NCBI RefSeq assembly: GCF_041381155.1
Contig: NC_091134.1
Span: forward strand, 42,367,338-42,431,337
Reading direction: 5' to 3'
DNA: 64,000 bases
Source: Argopecten irradians
Lineage: Eukaryota > Mollusca > Bivalvia > Pectinida > Pectinidae
Below the pieces are notes generated by a model. It made no database searches. It saw only the letters and a list, made by a program, of their open reading frames with translations, and was not told where the DNA came from. How positions within the stretch are numbered: position 1 is the stretch's first letter; each line of letters begins with the position of its first letter. This document shows, piece after piece, positions 1-13,600 of the stretch. Made by a program: the position numbers and the translations under genes.

Positions 1-1025
1 TCAGTATAGAGTATCTGCTGTTCCCTACATTCAGAACGGAGTATCTGTTGTTCCCTACATTCAGTATGGAGTATCTGTTGTTCCCTACATTCAGTATGGA
101 GTATCTGTTATTCCCTACATTCAGTATAGAGTATCTGTTGTTCCCTACATTCAGTACGGAGTATCTGTTGTTCCCTACATTCAGTACAGAGTATCTGTTG
201 TTCCCTACATTCAGTAAGGAGTAAATGTTTTTCCCTACATTCAGTATGGAGTATCTGTTGTTCCCTACATTCAGTATGGAGTATCTGTTGTTCCCTACAT
301 TCAGAATGGAGTATCTGTTGTTCCCTACATTCAGTATGGAGTATCTGTGTTCCCTACATTCAGTATGGAGTATCTGTTGTTCCCTACATTCAGAATGGAG
401 TATCTGTTGTTCCCTACATTCAGTATGGAGTATCTGTTGTTCCCTACATTCAGTATAGAGTATCTGTTGTTCCCTACATTCAGTTAGTACGGAGTATCTG
501 TTGTTCCTTACATTCAGTAAGGAGTAAATGTTTTTCCCTACATTCAGTATGGAGTATCTGTTGTTCCCTACATTCAGTATGGAGTATCTGTTGTTCTCCT
601 ACATTCAGTATGGAAGTATCTGTTGTTCCCTACATTCAGTATGGAGTATCTGTTGTTCCCTACATTCAGTATGGAGTATCTGTTGTTCCCTACATTCAGT
701 AATGTGTTCCTACATCAGAGTATCTGTATTGTTTTCCCTACATTCAGTATAGAGAGTACATTCAGTATGGAGTATCTGTGTTCTTACATCAGTAAGGAGT
801 AAATTTGTTTCCCTACATTCAGTATGGAGTATCTGTTGTTCCCTTACATTCATAGTATGGAAGTATCTGTTGTTCCCTACATTCAGTATGGAGTATCTGT
901 TGTTCCCTACATTCAGTAAGGAGTATCTGTTGTTCCCTACATTCAGTATGGAGTATCTGTCGTTTCCTACATTCAGTATGGAGTATCTGTTGTTCCCTAC
1001 ATTCAGAATGGAGTATCTGTTGTTC
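1..1025. repeat. Minisatellite, about 30-bp unit
   Basis: About 33 imperfect copies of a 30-bp unit containing TTCCCTACATTCAGTATGGA run from the left edge to about 1025, where the similarity stops abruptly. Copies differ by point changes (TATGGA, TACGGA, AATGGA, TAAGGA) and by occasional one-base indels, mostly between 480 and 860. Because 30 is divisible by three, several stretches stay open as a repeating MEYLLFPTFS peptide; this follows from the unit length and is not evidence for a gene. The array continues past the left edge. Confidence 0.95.
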
Positions 1026-2608
1026 TGGAGAAGTTATTGCTGTTTCCTCTGTATGTCTGGAGTTTTCATTTCTTTATATTTTAGCAAGCTTTTAGTCCTT
1101 GCCTCTGTACATTCTAGCAAGTCTAGGACAGTTTCCATTCCTCTGTGTTCTATTGAGCCTGAGAAATCTGTTGTTTTACTACCGGTATGTTCTATTGAAT
1201 ATGGAGAAATTATTGTTAAGATAACTGTTATTTCTCATGTTGTGTTGTATCTCTAGTTCTGTTGACTTTACTACCAGTCCTGGTGACACTTGTAAGTGTC
1301 AGTGCCTTTAGTACTAAGTAGTCTGTGATGATTTAGACCATTTCCTTATACAGCTCCTAACTACACAAATATCTTCTGAAATCCAGGTGTTTACCTAGAA
1401 ATTAAGTGCTTTAAAACGTTTTACTGTTTACCCACTAACATTTCAACTAACTTCAGGAATGGTTGCTAAATAAAATAAAAATTGTCTCATCTGAACTTTG
1501 TCATTAACCTTATTATTAATGACATTGACCTTATGTGGCCATGTCTGTGACTACCCTTTGCATAGCGTAGTTTGTAATAATGATGTAGTTCATAAATATT
1601 AAACATTTATTTACATTTTGTCTTTAATATACATGTGTTTAATTGTTGGACTAAAAAATTAAATAAACAAATTGACTAGAAAAATGGCTCTCTTGTGTTT
1701 TAAAACAGAATAATATGCACAGTTGAGACATGGAAATTAATCTCTTCTTTTGATCATTCGGAAAGCAATTTACCATCTGATCATGCATGCTTGAAAATAC
1801 ATGTACATAAATTATGTATGCTTCCTACAGAAATAACATGAAAGGTTTGGTAAATTGATACACTCACAATTGAAAAGTTTTGATCAGATCATATCAAAGG
1901 ACCTTCCCTAAAACAATGAACATTGGATTCTCATCCATAAGAATGTATGACAAATACAAATAACATCAGAATAATCTGTGAAGCATATTGATTTGACTCC
2001 AATGAGTGGTAACCTGGTCTAAAGGCTATTGATTAACTGACCACACCTTCAGATGGACAGTGTAGGAAATCAAGATGTAACTTTAGTATGTCTTGCATCT
2101 ATTACATTGTAGAGGTAGTGCATGGAGACTGTTAGCATTAACATCATGGTGTAGAAACTACCCCTTCTACTCAACAAAAATATAACTTATCAACATAATA
2201 GTCATTATCACTTATAATTAACATTAAAACATAACGCTCTACCATTTGCACTCAGCATCACAACATCCCATTACATCTTATAGTACACAACATGTATACA
2301 TCATACCAATACCGAACCAAAATCTGTACAACTTTCATCTTGTTTGTTCTATTAATGGCCAATGTCATTTAATGGTGTGCCAGGTTTAGTAGGTGTAAAA
2401 AAAAGTTTTATTATCATATGGGATTAAAACTCAAAAATCGAAAGTGGAGAGCTAGTGGTAAAACTTAATGTCAAAACTCTTTAATCACTTGGCCGCCACG
2501 GTCCATACTGGTATTTAAAATCCTGACTCACTACCATATTTACTCCATATCCACAAACCCTATAGCACTGTCATACATCCGAAACACATTAGGCATAACA
2601 CAGTATAA
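1026..2608. other. AT-rich non-coding spacer between arrays
   Basis: No exon, RNA gene or transposon end was recognised on either strand. If the GH3 gene ends inside this window, its 3' exon could lie here, because the intron after its exon 10 is still open at 7639. I searched the minus strand for a phase-1 acceptor followed by a GH3-like C-terminal tail and found nothing convincing. Confidence 0.5.
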
Positions 2609-4855
2609 TACTCTAATTCTGTCACACTCTTGTACACAAGACAGTATAATACTATAATTCTGTCACACTCTTGAACACAAGACAGTATAATACTATAATT
2701 CTGTCACACTCTTGAACACAAGACAGTATAATACTATAATTCTGTCACACTCTTGAACACAAGGCAGTATAATACTATAATTCTGTCACACTCTTGAACA
2801 CAAGACAGTATAATACTATAATTCTGTCACACTCTTGAACACAAGACAGTATAATACTATAATTCTGTCACACTCTTGAACACAAGACAGTATTATACTA
2901 TAATTCTGTCACACTCTTGAACACAAGACAGTATAATACTATAATTCTGTCACACTCTTGAACACAAGACAGTATAATACTATAATTCTGTCACACTCTT
3001 GAACACAAGACAGTATAATACTATAATTCTGTCACACTCTTGAACACAAGACAGTATAATACTATAATTCTGTCACACTCTTGAACACAAGACAGTATAA
3101 TACTATAATTCTGTCACACTCTTGAACACAAGACAGTATAATACTATAATTCTGTCACACTCTTGAACACAACAGTATAATACTATAATTCTGTCACACT
3201 CTTGTACACAAGGCAGTATAATACTCTAATTCTGTCACACTCTTGTACACAAGGCAGTATAATACTATAATTCTGTCACACTCTTGTACACAACACAGTA
3301 TAATACTATAATTCTGTCACACTCTTGTACACAAGACAGTATAATACTATAATTCTGTCACACTCTAGTACACAAGACAGTATAATACTATAATTCTGTC
3401 ACACTCTTGAACACAAGGCAGTTATAATACTCTAATTCTGTCACACACTCTTGTACACAAGACAGTAATACTAAATACAACTATAATTCTGTATCACTAT
3501 AATTCTGTACACTCTTGAACACAAGGCAGTATAATACTATAATTCTGTCACAATCTCTTGAACACAAGGCAGTATAATACTATAATTCTGTCACACTCTT
3601 GAACACAAGACAGTATAATACTATAATTCTGTCACACTCTTGTACACAAGACAGTATAATACTATAATTCTGTCACACTCTTGTATAACACAACACAGTA
3701 TAATACTATAATTCTGTCACACTCTTGTACACAAGACAGTATAATACTATAATTCTGTCACACTCTTGAACACAAGACAGTATAATACTATAATTCTGTC
3801 ACACTCTTGAACACAAGGCAGTATAATACTATAATTCTGTCACACTCTTGAACACAAGCAGTATAATACTATAATTCTGTCACACTCTTGAACACAAGAT
3901 ACGTAAATACCAGTATAAACTATAATTCTGTCACACTCTTGAACACAAGACAGTATAATACTATAATTCTGTCACACTCTTGAACACAAGGCAGTATAAT
4001 ACTATAATTCTGTCACACTCTTGAACACAAGACAGTATAATACTATAATTCTGTCACACTCTTGAACACAAGACAGTATAATACTATAATTCTGTCACAC
4101 TCTTGAACACAAGACAGTATAATACTATAATTCTGTCACACTCTTGAACACAAGACAGTATAATACTATAATTCTGTCACACTCTTGAACACAAGGCAGT
4201 ATAATACTATAATTCTGTCACACTCTTGAACACAAGACAGTATAATACTATAATTCTGTCACACTCTTGAACACAAGACAGTATAATACTATAATTCTGT
4301 CACACTCTTGACACACAAGACAGTATAATACTATAATTCTGTCACACTCTTGAACACAAGACAGTATAATACTATAATTCTGTCACACTCTTGAACACTC
4401 AGTATAATACTATAATTCTGTCACACTCTTGAACACAAGACAGTATAATACTATAATTCTGTCACACTCTTGAACACAAGACAGTATAATACTATAATTC
4501 TGTCACACTCTTGAACACAAGGCAGTATAATACTATAATTCTGTCAACACTCTTGAACACAAGACAGTATAATATATACTATAATTCTGTCACACTCTTG
4601 AACACAAGGACAGTATAATACTATAATTCTGTCACACTCTTGAACACAAACAGTATAATACTATAATTCTGTCACACTCTTGAACACAAGACAGTATAAT
4701 ACTATAATTCTGTCACACTCTTGAACACAAGACAGTATAATACTATACTATCACACTCTTCTGTATAATACTAATAATTCTGTCACACTCTTGAACACAA
4801 GACATTCCTATTATACTATAATAAAATTCTGTCACACTCTTTGTCACACGAGGCA
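2609..4855. repeat. Minisatellite, 41-bp unit
   Basis: About 54 head-to-tail copies of a 41-bp unit containing AGTATAATACTATAATTCTG and CACACTCTTGAACACAAG. The middle of the array is highly uniform. Variants (GTACACAAG or AACACAAGG) cluster at 3170-3450 and 3640-3740, and broken units occur at 3455-3510, 3890-3920 and 4740-4850. Homogeneous blocks beside disrupted ones suggest local expansion by unequal exchange. It lies downstream of the last recognised GH3 exon. Confidence 0.95.
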
Positions 4856-4924
4856 TGAAAAACAAGAAAAAAACACTATACAAATGCACTAGGAATTTCC
4901 TGTCACACTCTAAAAGGAAGTAAA

Positions 4925-7436
4925 TCAGTGTGGTTCACAGTATCTATAACATGATCATACAGGTACATTAACAAGCACACACTATATATCTATAACATGA
5001 TCATACAGGTACACACCTCACACACCATATATCTATAACATGATCATACAGGTACACACACCTCACACACTATATATCTATAACATGATCATACAGGTAC
5101 ACACCTCACACACTATATATATATAACATGATCATACACACACCTCACACACTATATCTATATCATATAACAGGTACACATCATACAGGTAACACACACT
5201 CACAGGTACACACCTCACACACTATATATCTATAACATGATCATACAGGTACACACCTCACACACTATATATCTATAACATGATCATACAGGTACACACC
5301 TCACACACACTACAATATACATCTATAACATGATCATACAGGTACACACCTCACACACTATATATCTATAACATGATCATACAGGTACACACCTCACACA
5401 CTATATATCTATAACATGATCATACAGGTACACACCTCACACACTATATATCTATAACATGATCATACAGGTACACACCTCACACACTATATATCTATAA
5501 CATGATCATACAGGTACACACCTCACACACTATATATCTATAACATGATCATACAGGTACACACCTCACACACTATATATCTATAACATGATCATACAGG
5601 TACACACCTCACACACTATATATCTATAACATGATCATACAGGTACACACCTCACACACCATATATCTATAACATGATCATACAGGTACACACCTCACAC
5701 ACCATATATCTATAACATGATCATACAGGTACACACCTCACACACCATATATCTATAACATGATCATACAGGTACACACCTCACACACTATATATCTATA
5801 ACATGATCATACAGGTACACACCTCACACACCATATATCTATAACATGATCATACAGGTACACACCTCACACACCATATATCTATAACATGATCATACAG
5901 GTACACACCTCACACACCATATATCTATAACATGATCATACAGGTACACACATCTCACACACTATATATCTATAACATGATCATACAGGTATCTATAACT
6001 ATCATACAGTACACACCTCACACACTATATATCTATAACATGATCATACAGGTACACACCTCACACACTATATATCTATAACATGATCATACAGGTACAC
6101 ACCTCACACACCATATATCTATAACATGATCATACAGGTACACACCTCACACACCATATATCTATAACATGATCATACAGGTACACACCTCACACACCAT
6201 ATATCTATAACATGATCATACAGGTACACACTCACACACCATATATCTATAACATGATCATACAGGTACACATCTCACACACCATATATCTATAACATGA
6301 TCATACAGGTACACATCTCACACACCATATATCTATAACATGATCATACAGGTACACATCTCACACACCATATATCTATAACATGATCATACAGGTCACA
6401 CACCATATATCTATACATGATCAACAGGTACACACCTCACACACCATATATCTATAACATGATCATACAGGTACACACCTCACACACTATATATCTATAA
6501 CATGATCATACAGGTACACACCTCACACACCATATATCTATAACATGATCAACAGGTACACACCTCACACACTATATATCTATAACATGATCATACAGGT
6601 ACACACCTCACACACTATATATCTATAACATGATCATACAGGTACACACCTCACACACCATATATCTATAACATGATCATACAGGTACACACCTCACACA
6701 CTATATATATCTATAACATGATCATACAGGTACACACCTCACACACCATATATCTATAACATGATCATACAGGTACACACCTCACACACTATATATCTAT
6801 AACATGATCATACAGGTACACACCTCACACACCATATATCTATAACATGATCATACAGGTACACACCTCACACACCATATATCTATAACATGATCATACA
6901 GGTACACACCTCACACACCATATATCTATAACATGATCATACAGGTACACACCTCACACACCATATATCTATAACATGATCATACAGGTACACACCTCAC
7001 ACACCATATATCTATAACATGATCATACAGGTACACACCTCACACACTATATATCTATAACATGATCATACAGGTACACACCTCACACACCATATATCTA
7101 TAACATGATCATACAGGTACACACCTCACACACCATATATCTATAACATGATCATACAGGTACACACCTCACACACTATATATCTATAACATGATCATAC
7201 AGGTACACACCTCACACACTATATATCTATAACATGATCATACAGGTACACACCTCACACACCATATATCTATAACATGATCATACAGGTACACACCTCA
7301 CACACCATATATCTATAACATGATCATACAGGTACACACCTCACACACCATATATCTATAACATGATCATACAGGTACACACCTCACACACTATATATCT
7401 ATAACATGATCATACAGGTACACACCTCACACACTT
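4925..7436. repeat. Minisatellite, 43-bp unit
   Basis: About 58 copies of a 43-bp unit containing CTATAACATGATCATACAGG and TACACACCTCACACAC. Each unit has the palindrome ATGATCAT and a CA-rich tail. Units alternate between a CTATATAT and a CCATATAT start. The array follows the 41-bp array after only about 70 bp, but the two units are unrelated. Immediately beyond, 7436-7530 holds two copies of a 33-bp unit (TGTTTACACTGTATTG...) and two copies of an 18-bp unit (ATAAACACAGACTC...). Confidence 0.95.
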
Positions 7437-7639
7437 GTTTACACTGTATTGTTAATATTGATATTCTGTTTACACTGTATTGTTAATATTGATATTCTGA
7501 TAAACACAGACTCTGATATTCTGATAAACACAGACTCAAACATTTTCATACTGAAGAGACCATCTGATCAAAATCATATCTTAATAATCCTTAAACTACT
7601 CTATATTGATGTTGGATTCATTAAGAGATAAACCATTAC

Positions 7640-10600
7640 CTGGTTTGTTGACTAGGCCTGTACCGTCCCACACTGCTGTCTGATGGGCCGTAATGATGAC
7701 CTGACACGACTGTGTCTGACCTGGGATTAGGTGTGTCCTCTTTGTGCCTACTAACTGGTACCGCGGCATGTCACTTGCATTGTGCCAGGAAATATAGATC
7801 TGGGATACCTACAAACAACACATAAATATTCTGTATTTGCATATTACAGAGTTATCTGCCCTTGTGCATAGGTATTGATTGTGAGGTCATGTGTTTGCAA
7901 GCATAACTTCATTCTTTTCGGAAAAACAACATGCATTGCACTCACAAAATAATGACATCACCATGGATACCAACCCGAAAGGGAGCTAACTCTGTAAAAT
8001 GCAAAGACGGGATTCTCACAAAGGACATACAAGAAATACAATCTACTAAAAGCTAGAATTTTATATCCAACAAAGGAATAATGTGTTCCTTAATATTTCC
8101 TAGTGTTGGCGACATTTAATGTTGCTGTGACCTTGAACTTATTTGATGTGATGAGCAAGTAACAGACTGAAATATCGGTATAGTAGTTACAAGTATTTAC
8201 TAACCTCAGCTCCTTCATATTTCCCAGTGTTGGCAACCTTGAATGTTACTGTGACATTTGCCCCAACCTTGACCTTGGCTGGTTTGATGGTTAGCTGACT
8301 GTATCCAAACTGTGTGTAGGACAGACCATAACCAAATGGATAGAGCGGGTCATCTGAGAAGTACCGATAGGTCATGTTGGTCAAACTGTAGTCCGTCATA
8401 GACCCCACCTAGTGGAAATTGAATAGAGAGGTCATTAGAGAAACTGATGTTTTTTGTTTGTACTTTTAATAGCCAAGGTCATATAAGGACAGATTTAGTA
8501 GTTAGAAGAAAGCTAGAGTTAAAGTAACCAGAAAAACCCACTGACTAAGGCTCAGTGAATGAAAGTGTAAGTTTCGAACTCACAAGCCAAGGAGGCAGGG
8601 CTAATGGTAATGTTTTTGAGAAACTGGATGGCCATTAATTTACTGGTAATAACAATAAAAAGTGAAACAAATAGAAACCAAAAGAAAATCATTAGATGTA
8701 CTGTAGGCAATCCAAAAATCCACTTGTCCAAACCAAAAAGGTCCAATACATGGTATTACTCCCTAAGGATATAGTCTAGCCCTTATATACTATACCTGAC
8801 TCATGTCCGAGTACCAAGTGTAAGGAAGTCGTCCAGATGGATTGCTGTCTGGTGTGGCGAAGGTGAGGACATTGTACAGAGCACTTCCAGTCGCCTGGGC
8901 CGGGAAGAAGCATTGCATGATGGCCATCACCTCTAGAGATGTTTGGGCCAATCTGATGTCGACTGGCCCAGCACTAAATAGGAGTAACACCACTTTCCCT
9001 CGGCCTATAATGGAAAGTTTGTTATAAAATTACATCACTTGCCATTTGACTACAAGGAAAGGAGAGATAAGCATGGCTAAATGTACACTTGTGTTTTTTG
9101 TTAATTGGTATCTTTAAACATTATAACAATACCATCATCCAATAATTCTTATTACCGCCTTGAAACTATCTAACTTTGAAGAAAAAAACTTTTGCAGACA
9201 TAATCCAACTTCAAGGGGAGATAATTCATACTAAATTGTACCACCTAGACACAATTTAACTGAGGAGAAACAACTCAAACTGTCATGCAGACACACTATG
9301 TTTGAGAGCAGACAATTAAAGGACGTAATCTGACTTAAAGGGGAGACAACTGTAATATAGACATTATCTGACTTTAAGGGAAGATCATTAACATTTTTCT
9401 AAAAAAATTGTACTTTATAGGGAGATACACGTAATTTGTTTCGGAATCAAGCACCAAACTGATATGTATTATACCTACCAAAGCGTATAGAGTCCTTGAG
9501 AAGCTGAATCTGGCCAATGGGTAGCGACATGTCTGCACGGTCCATTGTCTCTGATTCAAGTGCATTACCTGTAGTATCAACATGAAGATAGCAGATACTT
9601 GCAAAGGGGAAAAAATGTTAAAAAGTGAAATACACATATAAGTGACATTTTACATACCAGACCATAACATCAACTTTTCCATAAGAAACAATGGGAGATT
9701 AAAATGACCTTGTTCAGTGTTAGAGAGATCATGAAAAAGAGTTACCTGTTCCCAGACAAACTATTGTGACGTCTGCCTCAGAAACTGCGGCCTTGACCCC
9801 TGACTCATCATAGTGATCACATGCAAGGTCACTACAACCTGCTGTATACAAGACTTTGGAACCGAGTTTGGATAAGCCACTTTTCGGGGTCGTCATAAAC
9901 TTTGAGTCAACGTCTGGATGATAGTCTCCCATCAACTGTAAAGGGTTGTCAGCCATCGGTCCAACAATCTGAATGTAATATATAAAAGTAAGATATAATT
10001 TACTTGTGATGGTGTTGTCAGAATGCAAGCTTATCACTACATCTATTATCTGACTGGTAACGGTATTTTTTTTATAAATACATAATGTATTATGATAAAA
10101 TTTTATCAGGTTTTTGATTGACCACTTAAAACTACCTTTAAGTTTAACTATTCAGAAAAGATTAGTAAATCACAACTAGTAACTGGCCCATAATTGGTAA
10201 CTTACAGCAACCTTTATCTGACTTACGATTGGTGACTTACAGCAACTTTTATCTGGCTTATGATTGGTCACTTACAACTACATTGCATCATTAACTGACT
10301 GATGATTGGCTATTTACAAACCAATCACTGATACCGTTACATATCATTTATATTTTACAACTTACTGCTAATGTTTCTAATTTCCTTATGATTGGAAGGA
10401 ACCCGTTTGAGTTTTTCAGCAGAACAAAAGACTGTGATGCTGCCTTGATTGCCAAGTCCCTGTGCTCAGGACTTTGTATGACTGATAAGTTCAGTTTATT
10501 ATCGGGGTTCAGTGCAGGTGGATCAAATTCTCCGAGCCTCAATCTGGTGAGGAATAATGGCATCACTCTGTCAATGAGCAGTTGTTTGTTAATCCGTCCC

Positions 10601-13600
10601 ATCTCCAGGGCCTTGTTTAGATAACTGAACATTGTTGTCCTGTACAGGAATGTCCCTGGTGAAAGTTCCAGATTGAGGCCAGCCTCGGCACATTTTACAG
10701 CCGTCGTAATGGCATCAGGGTAGTACATGTGGTCGAGGACAATGAACTCAACTGCCCCGGCATCACTGACAACAAATCCATCAAAGCCCCATTCCTTCCT
10801 CAAAATGTCTATCAGAAGCTTCTTATTGGTGCAGGAAGGAACACCATTGATGCTGGAACAAACAAATAACAGTTAAACATTCACAGAGACTTTCAACTTT
10901 GGCATGGCAAACCATTACTACACTTATGAAGAATAATCTTAAATTATACTGTATGATAAACTAAAACATTGCAACATATGGCCAGTTCTTTATTGACCCT
11001 GTAGGTAATGGCAAAGTTTATCTTAAGATTTACGGTAGATAATTGGAATTTACCTTTCATAAAGTACCATGGTAAAGGAAACAACGGAAGTGATACTAGA
11101 AATCCAAACCAAAGAGTAGTGTATTCCATGACCTCATGTTATCACAGCTGTTGTAATGACTAAATCTCTTAAAATCAAAACTTAAACTTTACTTTTCCCT
11201 CTAGCATTGTTTTGTAAATTGCAGCATCAACCATTCTAGATGTAGAGTATAGATTTGGTAGGCATCATTAGAGCCAAATAATGTGGAATTGTGTATGATA
11301 AATATAGTTAAATACCTATTGTAACTACACATGATGCCTCCAGCTCCAGCCTTTACACACGCCTCAAACTGGGGCAGAAAGGTCATTCGAAGGTCACGCT
11401 CATTTACCTGTTAAAATAATAATATATACACTGTATTCAAATTAATAATCACAAATACTGTGGTTCTCAGATTGATCCTCAATTCTTGGAGTACAAGTCA
11501 TTAGATTTTTCAATTTTATAATGAACAAAAGAAACAATTGTAACTGGAATATAGCTTTAAATATTTCTATTCTACCTCAGCATTCAGGTACCTTAGGTAC
11601 CAGATATTTTCTGGACTACTTACCTCAAAGTGAAATTAGAGACAGGAGACAGGAGACAGGTGTATTCTCTAGCCTATTACTTACTACAGCATTGAATTGG
11701 AGATGGGAGATAGGTCTATTCTCAAGCCTACTTACCCCAGCATTGAATTAAAGACAGGAGACAGGTCTATTCTCTAACTTATACTTATCTCAGCTTTGAA
11801 TTGGAGATGCAAGACATGTCTATTTGTTGAATTGGAGACAGGAGATACACTATATCTATGCTCTAGCCTACTTACCTCAGTATTGAATTGGAGCCGGAAG
11901 ACACTAGAGAGGTCTATTCTCTAGCATACTTATCTCAGTATTGAATTAGAGACGGGAGACACTAGAGAGGTCTATCCACTAACCTACTTACCTCAGGGTT
12001 GAATTGGAGATGGGAGACAGGCCTATTCTCTAGCCTACTTACCTCAGCGTTGAATTGGAGCCGGGAGACAGGTCTATTTTCTGGTCCACTGTAGGCAGCA
12101 AAGTGTTTACATACTACATTGGCACGTCTATATTTGGAATGTTGACCCTGTAGTCCATGTACAAAAGCCTGAGCAAGCAGGCCAGACAGATATGGATCCT
12201 CCCCATAAGTTTCCTGTCCATATTAAATAAACCTCATACATGTTACAGCAGAAATGATCGAGCAAAGGTAATGTACCTGTACTCTGTACATTTATAAGTA
12301 AATCCAATAATATTAAATTTAATCCATTGATCACAGAAAGTAGGCCTAATCTCTTCTTCATTTTCACAAACAAAAGCTCTTCAATAATTTTGCATTATAG
12401 ATAACTGTGGTAGAATCTATGCAGAGTTGAAGATTTATAGATCTACATATTGACATATAGTTCCACAGAAATAGTTATAAACACTGTAAACCTTAAATTA
12501 CCAGAACTGTTTCTCAGTTTATAGAGCAATATTTTGCACATATCTCACCTGATTTCGTCCCCACAATGGATGCCTCATGATATTGATGACTGGACTAAAG
12601 CAACTGAGACCAGTGTGGTCTGAGTAGTCATTGTTTTTACGAAAATTGTTATACTTGGCTCGAACTTCTATGGCAGTCGCTTCAGATACTTCATACAGTA
12701 GTTCTGGACTGTAATGGTAATGCTTCACTTTATACAGGTCTTGATATTAATATAATATATTTAATATATATTAATATATATAATGTAATTAATATAATAT
12801 ATATTTCATCTAAAGTGTAATAAAGCAAGGAAATATTGTTTAATTTAAAATGATGCATAAAAACCAAAACAATGAACGCCATACATATAGTTACAACAAG
12901 CTTTATTCATTATCGGTATCCTACAACTACGAACTAGTGCCTGGTAATCTTCCCCCTTACCATATTTGCACTTATATAGGCCATAGCAATGTTTAAAATC
13001 TTAAAGGGACTTGTTCTGTGGATATTAAGGACGCACCTCCGCTAATCTGGGACAGCTAATCCGCGATCAGCTGTCCCAGAGAATTGTTTGTTTTAAAGGA
13101 TTTGTGCAGCCAATTTTTTTTTTTTGTAATACGTCAGGATATTGCTTTGGATGAATGAAAAATTAAGTCCCACCCAACGAATCGCCTATCTTTTAGCGCT
13201 ATCGGTTGGTTTTGGTCGTGATTTACGGGTAGTGTCGACTACGGTTCAGAGATAATGAGCTAGGTGGTCACGTGGTCTTGTGATGTTAGAGTAGTCCGCG
13301 GCTACACAAGGTAAGCCTAGTACTATACATGTATACAGCATATATACGTATACGTTAGATATACAATTTGAGTTTTTCGAGTAAATGGTTATTCTAGCTT
13401 TATGATGTAGATATTTACAGTTTCAAAACATTCCATTTACACCACTTAAAAAATTCAGACAAGCATATATCTAACTTTAGATTAGATAATCAGTCCAGTT
13501 TGATAGCGATATCAAAATGATGTTCGGATCAGTTTGGTCTGAGACCAAATTTAGCATGAATATATCTAGAATCCGTGTTTTTATTTCAAACTTCTTCTAT

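Noticed and set aside
225-1256. Open frames with repeating MEYLLFPTFS-like peptides
   Set aside because: They are read-through of a 30-bp minisatellite whose length is divisible by three; frame changes within the array yield equally open unrelated peptides.
2609-7436. CRISPR-like arrays
   Set aside because: Units are contiguous with no unique spacers, and the genome is eukaryotic; these are minisatellites.
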